A DNA stretch of 64,000 nt. It comes from Ligula intestinalis. Taxonomy: Eukaryota > Platyhelminthes > Cestoda > Diphyllobothriidea > Diphyllobothriidae. Numbering within the stretch: position 1 is the first letter of the stretch; every line of letters begins with the position of its first letter. Location: contig JAYGXS010000004.1 in assembly GCA_036362985.1 (NCBI GenBank), forward strand, positions 61,761,066-61,825,065. Reading direction: 5' to 3'. A program made the position numbers and the translations under genes. The notes beneath the pieces are model-generated. The model saw only the letters and a program-made list of their open reading frames with translations. It had not been told where the DNA came from and ran no database searches. Shown in pieces: positions 1 to 12,240 of this stretch.

Positions 1-1470
1 GTCTTGGCCTCTAACAATACGGTAGGTTTGTATGAGGTCCCCGCGGAATCGCCTATAATTGAGAGGGAAAAGATCAAGTTCGGTCAGTCTGTCTTCATAA
101 GGCAGATGACCAAGATTCTTGACCATCTTTGTAGCCCTCGCCTGCACTCGTTCCAGGTGCAGGTAATCCTTCTTGAACCACGGACGCCAGGCCTGGACAG
201 CATACTCCAAGTGGGACCGAACAAACGCTCCAAAGGTTTTCCTGAAGAGCTCCTTGTCAATGTTGACGAATCCCCGCCTAATCGCAAACAGCACCTGTGT
301 CGCGCGTTTAGCTGCCTTTACACACTGAGTAGATGGTTTAAGTGAGGAATTTATTAGAACACCGAGATCCTTTTGTTCGTTCACATTTGAAAGCGGGTGC
401 CCATCGAGGAAATATTGGAAGGAATCGTTCTCCTCATCAGTCCTTCTAGTACGGAGTCTTAAAACCACACACTTACTAATGTTGAAGTTTAAAAGCCAAC
501 GAGCAGACCAGCAGCTAAGTCGATTGAGACTCTCTTGAAGCGCTTTCCTATCGGCGTCAGACCTGATGGCTCTCCAGAGTTTGACGTCGTCGGCAAACAT
601 GATAGTGCTGCAATCCAGGTCGTTGATATAGATAAGGAATAGCAGTGGCCCTAAGACAGAGCCTTGCGGGACGCCACTCAGAACAGATGTAGGGTTTGAC
701 TTTGAGTCACCGATGCATACAGTTTGCGATCGCCCTGTGAGAAAATCTGTGATCCATGCCAGCAGGTTTCCTCTTATGCCAATTTCTGACAATTTATACA
801 TTAGACGCTTATGTGGGACGCTGTCGAATGCCTTCTTGAAGTCCATATAGACGACGTCAACTTTACCATCTTCATCTAGTGCGCGAGTCCTCTGTTCAGT
901 GGAGAGTAGAAGGCTGGTAAGGCAAGAATGGTTCTTTCTGAAGCCGTGTTGGAGCCCTGACAGTAGGTTGTTCTCTTCCAAGAACTCCATTGTCGTCTTC
1001 TTAATTATCGTTTCCATCACCTTACAGCAAATGCAAGTTAGGCTGATGGGCCGGTAATTGTTGACCTTCGTTTGCGCTCCGCCCTTGTATATCGGGTAAA
1101 TATTTGCCATTTTCCATTCGGATGGCAGTTTTCTTGTTTCAAATGAAGAACGAAAGATATATGCTGGGGGCTCTAAGAGTTCGCTTGCCAATTCTTTCAA
1201 GAACTTGGCTGGTATATTGTCTGGACCGGATGACTTTGCTTCTTTGAGGCTCTGCAGCTCCCTCTCAACTACAGATGTTGGAAATAGTAGAGAATGAAGT
1301 GCTGGACTGGCGTTTACAACAGCAATGTTGGCATTATCAAAATGAAGCTCGGTTTTCCTAGTGAATACCGAGGCAAAGAACCAGCTACAGTGCTCGGCTT
1401 TCTCGTCATTCTCAACGACTTCTCCGCCATCATCATTCTTAAGTACTGCGACAGAATCTTTGTTTTTAAT
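1..1470 (-). pseudogene. CR1-like reverse transcriptase domain, open to the window edge
   Basis: On the minus strand the frame is open from just after a TAG at 1473-1471 to base 1. RT blocks appear in order: KEAKSSGPDNIPAKFLKELA, WKMANIYPIYKGG, NNYRPISLTCICCKVMETI, GFRKNHSCLTSLL, VVYMDFKKAFDSVPHKRL (block A Asp present), SGVPQGSVLGPLLFLIYIND, FADDVKLW (intact FADD catalytic pair near 600-580), and the thumb region with VRSHLEYAVQAWRPW. The thumb ends in a LTELDLFPLNYRR motif that is also found in the plus-strand fragment at 6.95 kb. Just upstream, YESRILQQAEEKPKILFRY is in another frame. The RT itself is well preserved, so the breaks lie elsewhere in the element. Confidence 0.93.
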
Positions 1471-2024
1471 CTACTGTTAATATAGCGGAATAGAATTTTG
1501 GGCTTTTCTTCGGCCTGTTGGAGGATTCTTGATTCATAGTTTTCCTGGCCTGGTGAATTAATTTTTTACTGCATTTCTCTGGCGTCGGAATTCCTCGAGG
1601 TGTACTGGCGACCCAGTTTTCCTGAATAACTTCCATTTCCTATTCTTCTTCTTCAGTTGCCTGTTAAGGTCTCTCGTCAACCAGGCAGGACGACTAGTCG
1701 TCTTCTGTACCTTTACCGGACAAAAGCGCTTGAGCAGATCTAATGCAACCCTCTTGAGTGATCTCTAATCCTCCTCCGGATCCCCCTTGAGTAGGCAGTC
1801 CCAATTCACGGACGATAGTGCATTCTTCATTGAATTGAGATCTGCCTTCCATATGTTTGGCTGGTCCTCCGTTTTCCTCAGCCGTTGAGTATGAAGTGAG
1901 TAATCCAAATTAGCGTCGTATGGTCACTCTTACTGAGCGGAGCACTTGAATGCACTTCATCTATGTAGGATGAATCCTTCGTGACAATCAGATCGAAACA
2001 CGTAGCCCGCTGGTTTTTTCGAAA

Positions 2025-2801
2025 TCAGGTTATGCCCTTAACGTTCTGAACTAGAGATAGACCAAGCGTGAGATCCATTAATTTGGAACTGAAGGAAGTT
2101 GACGCCACCTCAACTGTCAGGTTGTTCAATTCAATTTCAGGGGCGTTGAAGACACCAACGATGAGAACCTCCTGGTGGCTAGCAGCTTCTTTCACCAGAC
2201 CAAGGAGCGAGTCGTCGGCTCCACTCGAAATGTTTGGTGGCCGGTAAACGGCCGGGAATTCAAGGTTCTGTGAATTCTCCTTCTTGATCTTTAACCAGAC
2301 GGACTCATACTCCAGGGCTACAGTGTGTTCTCTTTCTACAACAGAGATTTCAGTTCTGACATACACGACAACCCCACCTCCTTGTCTGTTATGGCGGTCT
2401 TTGCGGAAAAGCTGGTATGCTGGAATCGAAATCTCCGAATCTGCGATTCCTGTTTTTAGCCATATTTCCGTTATGGCAACTACATCAGGTTTCCTCTCCG
2501 AAAGTACTGCCTTGAGTTCATCAATTTTTGAGGGAAGACTTTGGGCATTAGTGTAAAGAAAGCTCAATTTAGACTTATTCACCACTTTATGCAGGCGGTT
2601 GCCTCTTGCGTGAGATTGCATGCAGGGAGCTGTCGGTGCTGATGGAGACGGACTGTTGTCCATCCCGACTAGGCTGTTAGCGTTATCGGCTTTCTCCAGA
2701 GGAGTGACCTCGGGACATGGACGATCTCCCCGTTCAGAATTCAAAGATTGCTCTCGCCGAGTTCGCATCTCCTGTGGAGTTCTACTTTTAGCAATCTCCA
2801 T
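2025..2801 (-). pseudogene. CR1-like endonuclease domain (APE type), catalytic Asp replaced
   Basis: This 258-codon minus frame has the usual landmarks of LINE apurinic-like endonucleases: LSFLYTNAQSLPSKIDEL at the N-terminal strand, PDVVAITEIWLK with the metal-binding Glu, a GGGVVVYVR strand and a VLIVGVFNAPEI block. In active family members the last block reads G-D-F-N. Here the Asp is Val, so the domain should be catalytically dead. The N-terminal 80 or so residues are Ser/Pro-rich linker. The frame stops at 2025, and the missing C-terminal half of the domain continues in other frames toward the RT at about 1.47 kb. The domain normally nicks target DNA to prime reverse transcription. Confidence 0.88.
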
Positions 2802-3263
2802 TTCTCCCGTTCCGCAGGGGAAAAATCCCGCTGAAAAAAACCGTCGGGTGTGAGTATCTAAGTATTGGTTTCCTGCTTAACAATAGCTGGACCTCAGCCT
2901 CACTCTTCAGAACAACCTTCAACGGTCTTGGTTGGCGTTGTTCATCTTTTGAGTCTGTTAAACGGCTCATTCGGAATGCCTTTAGAACTTGGACTTTCTC
3001 CTTACCCTTTAGGAGAAATTTCAGATATTCTTAAAATAACTTCCTGTCCTCTTCTAATCTTGATTTCGGGGCATCGTAAGTACCTTCTGTCATGCCTTTT
3101 ATGACTTTGCAGTTTATATGAGTGGTATTCGCCTTACGACTGTCGTCCCCTTCTGTTTCTCTAGGGTTTGTTAGGACAGACTCGCTTCGAGGTTCAGCGC
3201 TCCTGTTCGTTTCGGCCTGCGAAAGTGCCTTTTTTGTTTGGCTCATGCTCAAGTTCGGCCAAC

Positions 3264-4301
3264 TTATATTAGCATTTGGGCTTGGTTGGCCTTTTTGGGA
3301 GCCCGAGAGCGCTTCTTCGTTCTCTGAGAAGCCAGTGGGTTGACCGTTTCCCTTGTCCATTGCAGACTACCAACTCCGTCAAGCACCCTGGCTGCCGGAT
3401 CATTTTTGTGCGTAGACGCTTCAGCGAGGGATGCTGCTTCTCCGTACGTTAGGTTTCCTCGCTCAAGTTCACGCATCGCCAGTTTCTCCTCACGAGAGGG
3501 AAATCGAGAAAAAATTTTCAGCTCCTCCATCTCCACTCTAAGACTATTAATTACCTTCTCAAGGTTCGTAAATTTGTTCAAAAGGGTAAAATATGATATG
3601 GAGGCTTTATCTTCATGAGTTTCATCCCTTAAACTTTTACGACTTTTAGTTCGCTTGGCAGGAGGAGATTTCAAAGAACTTTGAGATCGATTTTCTGTAG
3701 TTAGTAAGGGAATTTGGAAACTATCACTCCATCCCGTGATGGCGATGAGAGGAAGGCGCTTGACTTGTACGCGAGGGGTCCAGGATCCGAATCCGGGCGG
3801 TGGCGTGACTTTTTTTCCTTGTTGCGATGATGTCGGGATTTCGAATGCAGGCACTGGTGAACATTCCTTCCCGTCTTCCAAAGCTGTATCGCACATAGTT
3901 TCAATTGTTTCTGTCACCATCTTTTCACAACAGACCGTTAATGAATCAAATATTAAAGTGGATTGTTTTTTGACTCTTAATAACCGATTTTGATTGCTGT
4001 CATCCTGTGTCTTCGTGGTGGAGTTGATTGGACGCTCAACTTGGTGTTCGTAACTTGAATCTACTGAACTTGAGAGACTTCTAGCCCTTTTAGGGGAAGG
4101 TGATTTCGTCGCATCAATCTTGCGACTTCTGCTCTCGAAATTATGACCAGGGCTTTTGAACGAAATTAAATCAGAGTCTACAGTCGACTTGGATGGTGTG
4201 GTGGTAACGACTGATATAGGCTAACTACAGGTTTTGAGTTTAAGTCCCTCTTGCGCCGTGACTTTTACAAGCTGATCTACACATCTATTTTCGTCTCCCA
4301 T
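3264..4301 (-). pseudogene. CR1-like ORF1 region, one in-frame stop
   Basis: From an ATG at 4301 the minus frame runs about 345 codons to 3264, interrupted only by a TAG at 4223-4221. The product is polar and Ser/Lys-rich, with a Pro/Gly patch (PPPGFGSW) and a predicted coiled-coil segment around LLNKFTNLEKVINSLRVEME. This suits the nucleic-acid-binding, self-associating ORF1 protein of CR1/L2 LINEs. I see no clear CCHC knuckle. In the other minus frames, 3360-3031 and 2970-2788 contain matching downstream material. The latter includes PLKVVLKSEAEVQLLLS, which resembles the end of the CR1 ORF1 RNA-binding region. The original protein probably continued there and is now frameshifted. Confidence 0.65.
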
Positions 4302-4589
4302 AATAGATCAGACTGACGATAAACGATATTAAAGCTCTATGCAATATGTATAAAGCGTTCAACTGTATGAAAACGGTTATTGAAACGACTCAGCCGTTTG
4401 TAGAGCTGGAATCCGGGAGAATTGTTGACAGAAGGTTGTGATGGAGATGATGCTCGTTTTGACTAATGTCCTGTCGTGTCTTCTGAGGCTGGAGTTATTG
4501 TGAAAGCGAATCCAATAGCTAACAACGAAAGTCCGCCAGAGGGCTAGGTGAACCGAAATCCCGAAAATAATATAACCTACGAAGGACGA

Positions 4590-6880
4590 GAAATTTAAAC
4601 CAAAGTACTTAGCCATATATTTTCAGTCTATCTGTCAAATGGTTTCTTTCCTGACACTTTGAAGACATCCATTATTCTTCCAGTCTTCAAGTCAGGATCT
4701 CGTTCAGACATAAATAACTACCGCGGTGTTCATGAACCCCGGCACTAGCCAAACTTCTGGAAAAGATGAAATTTAATCAAATTCTCGATTTTGCCTAAAA
4801 AACAAGCTTTTAAGCTACTCGCAGCATGGTTTTCTACCCGGGCGTTTATGCGAGACGTGTCACTTAGCTTTTCTTAACCACATCACTTCCCTCCATAACG
4901 AGTGGCAATCCGTAGTTGTAAGCTACTTTAATCTGAGCAAAGCCTTTGACAAGGTACCGCACAGAAGGCTTCTGGTAAAATTGGAAGCAATTGGCATTCG
5001 TCCACCTCTCTTCGACTTCATCGGCTCCTACTTTTCTAACTGCAGCCAGAAGGTCTCATAAGGTAATAGTTACTCCACTGCTCAGCTGATCACGAGTGGC
5101 GTTTATCAAGGCACTGTATTAGGTCCTTTACTCTTTATTCTATACATAAATAAAATGTCAACTGTTCTGAAAAATTCACACAATCTCATTTATGCAGATG
5201 ACCTCAAATGCATATACTCATTTTCCGAGGACACGGCAAGTATATGCGTTGATAAAATAAATTTGGACCTACTTAAACTCTCACGTTGGAGTGCAACCTG
5301 GCAGATGGAATTATCTCCATTCAAGAGTAGTTTCATGTGTTTCGGCCCAGCCAAGCTTCCTCGTCCCCTAGTCTTTCAAAATGCTCCCCTTTTAGAACGG
5401 TCCACTATAAAGATTTACGTCTAAGCTACAAAAGTAAACTAGCATTTTCGCCTCATGCGGATCGAATATCTGCGAAGGCTGCACAGATATGTGGTTTTAT
5501 ATCACAAAATTGCTTGCTGCTGGAAATAAAGTTAAAACTTTATCACATGTATGTTCTACCCATCCTAGAATACTGCTGTCCCCTCTTTGGTCTAAGGAAT
5601 GCTTCTGACCGTGGTAAGGTTGAAAATGTACAGAGGATGTTTACTCGCAAAATATTCGCTCTTCCTCGATCCACTCTTTCTTAAACGGAGAGATGTCAGC
5701 TAGCGAACATGACATTTCTTTGGGTCAGAAGACTCGAAGCGGGCCTCTGTTTCCCATTTCGCATTAACTTTACATCTAACCTTCCACGAATCAACACTCC
5801 TTCCCGCAGATAGACCTTATGCCACTCGTAATTCCACCAGGATCATTGCACCCCCCTTTAGCTCCACTTTGAACCATTTTCACGTCTTTGCCTCCAAATA
5901 TGCCTTCCTCTGGAATAATATTCCCATCGAAATTAGACTGTCGTCTAAATTAGCAGTTTTTAAAGTCAAATTGCGTAAACACTTAACTTCGGAAGATATA
6001 AAGTCCTTGTTATCCGTCTCCTTCCCAAACACACAACTTTTGGACTTTAAAAAGGTCCTCCTGGTATTTGAGGTGGTTCTATTTATATAACATTGTTTTC
6101 CATATATGTCTATTTCTTCCTCTATAGAGTGATATTTGCAACGATGTTTCGTCCACTTCTCTGTCCAGGCATCATTGCCGTTTCTCCATTCTCCGTTTTA
6201 AAACCATGACGATAGGCTTCATGGTATTTAGTCATGCTCATGGCGATTCTGCTATTTTCGCCAGCTCATCGCTGGACTCCGCAGTCTACAAGGTCACATC
6301 TCCGGCGTTTCGTTGATAATCAGGTGACCATTCAATCTCTTGTCGACCCTGTTGTCCGCGATGGGCTCCTCTGGTCTCACCTCCCTGATGGTTGATCATG
6401 AAGCCAACCGGGCGGTGTTACAGTGGTGAACGACAGCTTCTGCTGCTATATGATTTCTCCAAATGACAAGAAGTATTTCCAACCCTCAAACGTTCTCATC
6501 AACAGCCCTGTCTCATTGCACTACAATCAATCCTATCACCCAACCTCCTTCATTTTGCAAAAGCAGTTTTTTCTCCTAAGTTTTGTTTTCTTTTTAAGCG
6601 GGGTTCCGCTAAACTCTGCCCCGGCTTTAATGGTAGGAGTTTATTTTTCACTGCTTCCTCCTTAGTTCATTATGCGTTTTCAGAGAGTGTTTCTACTACT
6701 TTTTTAAAACGAAGATATGTTGGTGAATATGAATTAATCTGCCAATACTACTAAACGCTCCCGCTGCCTATGTGGTTGTTTCACGGAGAGCAGCATTTAT
6801 CACATTTGTATTTATTTTTCACAGCACTAAGTTTGCAATGACGAGGCCCTTCGGGCCTAAAATATAAAATTAATTTGTTT
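4590..6880 (+). mobile_element. CR1/Jockey-like LINE, 5'-truncated (RT to 3' end), plus orientation
   Basis: The fragment begins inside the RT (SNGFFPDTLKTSIILPVFKS at about 4.63 kb) and runs to a likely 3' terminus at about 6.88 kb. Endonuclease and ORF1 are missing, the usual result of incomplete reverse transcription. After the last coding piece (stop near 6088) there is roughly 780 bp of UTR-like sequence. It contains a perfect 6-bp hairpin (aggccc-ttc-gggcct, 6844-6858) followed by an A/T-rich tail, as is common at LINE 3' ends. It faces away from the minus-strand CR1 copy, separated by about 270 bp of unassigned sequence. Confidence 0.85.
4620..6090 (+). pseudogene. Reverse transcriptase remnant of the plus-strand LINE
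   Basis: RT motifs can be followed through several frames: FKSGSRSDINNYRGV, then an AFDKVPHRRLLVKLEAIGI block A at about 4.93 kb, SGVYQGTVLGPLLFILYINK (Pro of GVPQG replaced by Tyr) and LIYADDLKC with the DD pair at about 5.19 kb. Next come a thumb segment (5337-5684, LPILEYCCPLFGLRNASDR) and a C-terminal piece at 5869-6090 with FLWNNIPIEIR. That last block resembles the WN-LP motif of CR1/Jockey C-termini. Stops (for example TAA near 5060) and at least two frame changes show it is dead. It is a different family from the minus-strand CR1 next door. Confidence 0.87.
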
Positions 6881-6949
6881 ATTTTCTTGGAGTATGTCGC
6901 TCGGGCCTGACATCTGTGGTTTAAGAATAAGCATATGCACAGGAAACAA

Positions 6950-7560
6950 ATACAAGTGAGGACTGTGAAGATACTAAAGAATCTTAGGCAGTTGCCTTAC
7001 AAAGACAGATCAACTGAACTTAATCTGTTTCCGCTCAATTACAGGTGACTGCGCAGTGAGCTCATTCAAACCTACGAAAATGTTCAGGGGCCATGAAGAC
7101 GCCCAAGAATTTTATTACATTGTGGGATGTAAAACAGTCTATACAGGAACCTGAGATGAGACTATCTCAACTGCTATGAGCCAGTAAATAAGAACAAAGT
7201 CGTTTGCAGATAAAAGAACGTGCTTTTCCAACATCTTTTTTAAAAGGGATGTAAAGTTACTTCAAAGCACATCTAACCGAGTAAAACAGAAGCCAGTTCA
7301 ATGTCACTACAACTTCTTCGAATTGGTTCGGTCAGATAATCTGCGGGGTCATCTCTTTAAACTGCAAAGGAACCCTGCCCATATGGATATTCGACGGAGC
7401 ACCCTCTCGCAGAGGGTCGTTGGGGCGTGGAACGCACTCCCTGACGAGATTGTCCTTTTCAGAATCTGTTGAGACATTTCAACGCAAACTGGATTCTCAT
7501 TTACTGAGAAACTGTGGTAAGTATACCACACATTGTGTCTGTAGCGGCAGTTTGCAACTG
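6950..7560 (+). mobile_element. CR1-like RT C-terminal fragment (third LINE piece)
   Basis: The plus strand encodes NLRQLPYKDRSTELNLFPLN near 6.99 kb, close to the LGHLPYEDRLTELDLFPLN segment of the minus-strand CR1 at 0-0.15 kb. At about 7.32-7.51 kb it continues with DNLRGHLFKLQRNPAHMDI, then VVGAWNALPDEIV. This is the conserved C-terminal tail of CR1 elements (RGH-KL...R...S.RVV..WN.LP..V). Stops and shifts interrupt it. It is probably a 5'-truncated relative of the 0-4.3 kb element and may show what that element's missing 3' end looks like. Confidence 0.78.
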
Positions 7561-8323
7561 GCTCACATATATAGCTGATGTTAATTGCAAATTTGTTTTA
7601 ATTACTATTGTGAAAATTGATTTTTCGCGATTTTGGATATGAACAGGGATCCCAAGTACGAAAGCCTTCTTACGTTAATGAAGTGACCTAAGGCAGATAG
7701 GATATTTGACAGCGGATTATCTGTTGGGAGGTAATTCAAAGAGAAAACAATACCCGAAAGTAAGGAAAACGTTCAGATGTAGAGGTGAAGGACGGAGGTA
7801 TAATCACGGACGACCAGCAGGGAAAGGGGCTGGAATTCGGAAAAATTTGAATTACAATAAAGACAGAAAAGGAAACAAAAACCAACTTCCAGCCTCAGAA
7901 CATACATACATTTAAGGTTAATTTAGCTAGCATCAATTCAAATTTTATAGTAAAATGGCTGTTGAAGATCTCACTTTGAGAACGACTAGATCATTCTGAA
8001 AACAGAGGCGTGGACAGCACTATTCAAGAATAGGACGGTCAAACTTTCAACAAAGTATATCTTTGGTGTCAGAATAAAGTTTAAGAAGGAAGGCACACAT
8101 CTTTGCAGATTCGACCTTCATTTTATCAGTGTTGGACTATAAGTGTATGCAACAGTAACCTAACTTGCCGTTACATAATTTTGCATGTCGGTATTTAGGT
8201 TGCGGTTTTTTGATCTCGGTTCCAGAGTGGCGGATTTCCAATGTCTGTCAGTCGAAATCTGAATGTCAAATAATAATCTTAGAGTAAAAATCCTGATACA
8301 TTTTTAGCTATACGTTTACTTAG
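7560..8323. other. Unassigned sequence upstream of the zinc-finger gene
   Basis: No conserved domain is visible. A 69-residue basic, Gly/Arg/Lys-rich frame at 7706-7915 looks compositional and is not supported as a gene. The stretch presumably holds LINE 3' sequence and then intron, 5' UTR or promoter sequence of the zinc-finger gene. The pyrimidine-rich run ending in AG at 8322-8323 is the only clear signal (possible splice acceptor). Confidence 0.4.
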
Positions 8324-8467
8324 GAACATCAGATTTACTCCGACATCTGGCGTTCTAATGTAAATGGGAAATTTGGTAATCAGTTATTCTCAGATGACTA
8401 CCTGGGAAATGTTAATGAGACCATATTGAATCTTGATTGTGAACGTCAGTCTGCTACTCTAAATAAA

Positions 8468-11400
8468 ATGTCTTCCATTTGGTTGGGCACGGGCCTCCAC
8501 GGCGCTTCAAATTTACTATCTGATGTCCCGTCCGATCCCCTACAGGATAGAAAATCGTTATATTGCCAGGCTATTCCTACGACTTTTTACCCAGATGCTT
8601 TGTTTCAAGAAAAGACACTGGTGGATCTTGACAGCATTCCGACGTTTTCGGCTGAGACCCATCCCCTTGTTGGTAGTGGGCTGGTCCATGAATGCACCGA
8701 ATGTAGTAATTCCTTCTCAGGCGAAGCAAACCTTTTGGTTCACAAGCTTAGGGAGCATACAGAGTCATATTTTCCTGACATGTCTACATTTATCTGCCCC
8801 TTCTGCCAAAAGAAGTATAACAGAATCGCTGCATTTAAATGTCATCTCCAATTTCACAAAACGGAAGAATTCTCATGTCCGAAGTGTTCTAGATCCTTTG
8901 GTTCCGATGGACTGCTATCCACTCACCTGCTCACTCACAATACAACTTCTGATCTAGGAAATTTGAACGATGCGGATATGATTCAGCTACGCTCTTTTTG
9001 CTGTCGATTATGCAATGCAAGCCTTTCCTCAGTTGGAGAACTTCGGAAACACTACCGTCTTTTCCATCCTGGTAGCCCGAAAAAGTCGACAGTTAAAAGT
9101 CAACTAAGAGAAACTTCACCGCCAAATAGGATGTCTCCTTCTGCTGATTTGCCAACTTCCACGGAGCGTGCCTGCAGAAAGAGCAAGCTAAGGGCCGTCG
9201 AGTCTCTTAAAATGGTATCAAGCAAACAACGCAGAAAAAGAGACAAAGACGTGGAATTAAATAGTGTCATAAAAAATAATCTTTCTTCTGGCATTGATCT
9301 GTCTGATACAGATGAATACATTCAGAAAGTAATGAAAAACCGAAAAAGATGTGCTTTTGTTTGTTTGTTATGCAACAAAAAATCATCATCCCTTTTCGCC
9401 GCAAAACGTCATCTGTCTACTCACACTGGCACAAAACCATACTCATGTCCCATTTGCTCAAAATCATTCACACAAATGTCCTCGGTAAAGACGCATATTG
9501 TTGTTCACAATGATGCAGGGCAATTTTACTGTGAATATTGTTTTAAGACATTTCACTATGAACACAATTTAACCGCACACTTGTGGAGACATCACAATGG
9601 TAGCCATAACTTGCGGACTTCACAAAATACTGACGCAGCTATTGAGGCGTGTCCGGAGGATTTGAGTGTTTTCGAAATGAAGCGGGTCAATCTTTCTATA
9701 TTCTCAGCGATAACCACCATCATATCTGTCCTTTCTTCCAGCCTCGATGGCTTTGATCTCCGTTTCCATTGCCGCTATTGCCTTTCCTCCTTCAAGGCCA
9801 AGTCGCCACTTCAGTTACACCAGCGCCTTCACTTAAATGATCTCAGTTCGTGCGCATCTCACTCTCTCTATACAAACCTCATGGTTGGTTCCTACATGGG
9901 CCGAAATCGTCGCAGAAAAGTGCCTACTACTCATGCAAAAATGAAAACATTACTTTCTTCGTCTTCTGCGCTTTCTAAACGTCACCGGACTCACCCTCAA
10001 CTTTCCCACTTGCTTGAATCCACTCAGCGAAAACGTTCTCATGCCAATCTGTGCAATAAAATAAACATTGCTGTAAACTTATGCTACTTTCGGAAACGGC
10101 TAGCTAGACTCCAGCCGTCTCTACCTCGTTTCGGATCCCCATCGCCATATGAGGGTACTAAAAATGTGAATCGATTTTATTTGCGCCGGCAATTATTAAA
10201 AGACCTAATTCAACAAGCAAGTCCATTTACTCGCATTTGCGCTGTTTGCTGTCAGGCTTTGCCAAATAGCCGTACTGCATTTTGTCACCTGGTGAGCCAT
10301 TTTCTTTCTCGGAATTTCATATGTCCTCTCTGTAACAGGAAGTTTCACTGCGTTTCGATTTGTCTTCTTCATCTTCGAATAGTTCACAATCGTCCAAAAT
10401 TATATCCATTCTTTGAGTGCAAAGAAACCTTGCCTAAATTCCTCCGGGAGCAATTGGTCTCCTCTGCATGCGTAAAATTTTCCATGACCGAAAATAATAA
10501 GAGTCCGCCGCATGGATTATCCAGCGAAATATTTGATAAATCCAACCCACAGGAGATTCCGGACGTTCGCCAAGTGGACCAGTTTACAGTCTCAGAAAAC
10601 GATGCTCCGAGAAACTCTTTCTCAGTATACCCTCAGGATGAATCACACTACATTCAACCGGATCCTAGTAGTTCGTGTCGTCAGGCAACGAACATGCCTG
10701 ACTTGCCACCTGTAGATGAACTTCTTCAAAGCACCCAGCCAGTTGGTGATTTTAACAGAACCGAACCTGTTGTGGCGGCGGAGGAGGCAACATGGCTTGG
10801 CTCTGTCATTGCGACGTCGATTGCACAGCCACATCTTAATCAGTCCACCTTTGTTATCCTTCCAAATGACTCTTCGATCTCAGGCTTTGTTCAAGCAGAT
10901 CCAAACTCACTCGTTTCGGATGAACCTGTGGGCATGGTATCTGACCTAGGTGGAGACCCAGTTCCGGTCGTGAATCAGGCCGTTCCATCCTCCGCGCCCT
11001 TCATATTTGGTCAAACTGTGTATGAGCTCCAATCCGGTGATATTTTCATCCTCCCGCAGGGAACAGCTCTGGGTCAGATGGAGGATTACAGTCCGCGTAT
11101 CTTCTGTGGGGAAGCATATAGTTACGTAGATGCCCAAAATCTATCCCAGTTTCAGGTGTTTGAGTCAGATCTCCCTGGTCTGGATTTACGTGGTGACTAC
11201 GAAACTGTTGAATCGGTTAATTTTGGTCCAGCAGATGGAGAACAGTTGGTGCGCTTTGATCCGGCCTCTGAAGTTAGAATTTTAAATGCTGGCGCTTCAT
11301 CACACTTTGTGCCGACTGGATCTGACGAACAGGCACAGGTGCCAGCCTTTGCACAAGAAAACGCCATGCCTACCGTTGTACCGACTGAACCCTTACTGCC

Positions 11401-12094
11401 TACTGTGTCTCCGAAGGATGCCCAGGGCAGTTTTGTTCAGTCTCAGCCACTGCCCGTCTACCAGGTGATACAACAGGACATGCCTATTCCTACCGAACTG
11501 CCGAACACGGCACTTTTCGGCTGCCTTCACTGTTCTTCACAATTTTCATCTGCTTCCGACCTGCAAGTTCACGCCAGCGCGCATTCAATTGCTACCAACG
11601 TGGTTGTCTGTGAAGTCTGTTACGCGGCCCAACCACGCCCTCCAAAAGACGGCTTTTGTTCTGTCTGTGGGCAAAACGGATTTCAGGAGGCACAAAACAG
11701 CTACACCCTTTACAACTCCGCTGCTGACGGTTGCAGATTTTACTGTGCTCACTGTAATCAGACGTTTCTGGATATTGCCTCGCTGGACTTGCATATCGCC
11801 CATCTCTCGAATGGGGAACCGCAAAAAGTTCTCACACAGGCATGCCTGCAGGTGGAAGGGGATCGTAATGAAAACCCCCCTATAATTGACCAATCTCCGC
11901 CGTCATCTCATCCCCATCTCCAGCAACAGCAGCAGCAACAACAAGGCCCTGAAATGTCTAACGCCCCAACTAGGCACTTTGGAGGTGGCGATCGCCCGAA
12001 GAACAACCTACAACTCTCAGAGGAACAGATTCAGAAGTTGATGCAGTTGGAACCGACTCGCACGAATTCCATCTCCGAGCGCCTTCTTATTGAG
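8468..12094 (+). CDS. C2H2 multi-zinc-finger protein, large exon (residues 1-1209 of the model)
   Basis: The frame encodes about 12 C2H2 fingers: residues about 76, 110, 137 and 179 (cluster 1), 299, 327 and 355 (cluster 2, with a TGTKPY-type linker), 435, 591, 619, 1019 and 1093. There is also a CxxC...CxxC zinc-ribbon-like unit near 1050. The last finger has irregular His spacing. Between fingers are basic segments and a long acidic, Pro/Ser/Asp-rich region (about 640-1010) that looks disordered. A poly-Gln run of eight lies near 1152. The ATG at 8468 (aaataaaATG) is the first in frame; the open frame extends upstream through a TTG at 8426 to a TAG at 8321. The exon ends at GAG|gtgcgt (12094/12095), a good donor in phase 0. 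The likely role is a nuclear DNA-binding regulator. The architecture recalls very long multi-finger proteins such as ZNF236, but I cannot assign orthology. Confidence 0.88.
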
Positions 12095-12240
12095 GTGCGT
12101 TCTGTGCCATATATGTATGCATACGAAACTAAGGTGTTTATCCGATCTATCTGATTGTGCCGTTGTGCCTTGAGACTCGTACTTTAGCGATTTCAGACTG
12201 TCGCTTAACGACCTCAGACATATGATGGAGTGCAACCGAC

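Larger units (their letters stand above)
1..4320 (-). mobile_element. CR1-like non-LTR retrotransposon, nearly full length, degenerate; 3' end lies beyond the window
   Basis: Read on the minus strand, this stretch carries in order an ORF1-like region, an AP-type endonuclease and a reverse transcriptase, the normal order of CR1/L2-clade LINEs. The reading frame is broken several times: a TAG at 4223-4221 inside ORF1, frame changes between about 3360 and 2800, and another near 1471 upstream of the RT. It is therefore an old, inactive copy. The RT frame is still open at base 1, so the RT C-terminus and the 3' UTR lie to the left of the window. A second LINE in the opposite orientation follows directly at about 4.59 kb. 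Confidence 0.9.

Noticed and set aside
7706..7915. Basic 69-residue protein
   Set aside because: Low-complexity Lys/Arg/Gly/Asn composition, no domain or conserved neighbour; looks like a compositional frame upstream of the zinc-finger gene.
8426..8467. Start of the zinc-finger protein at 8426
   Set aside because: The codon is TTG. A TTG start is not expected for a nuclear eukaryotic gene; the first ATG is at 8468, or the frame continues from an earlier exon.
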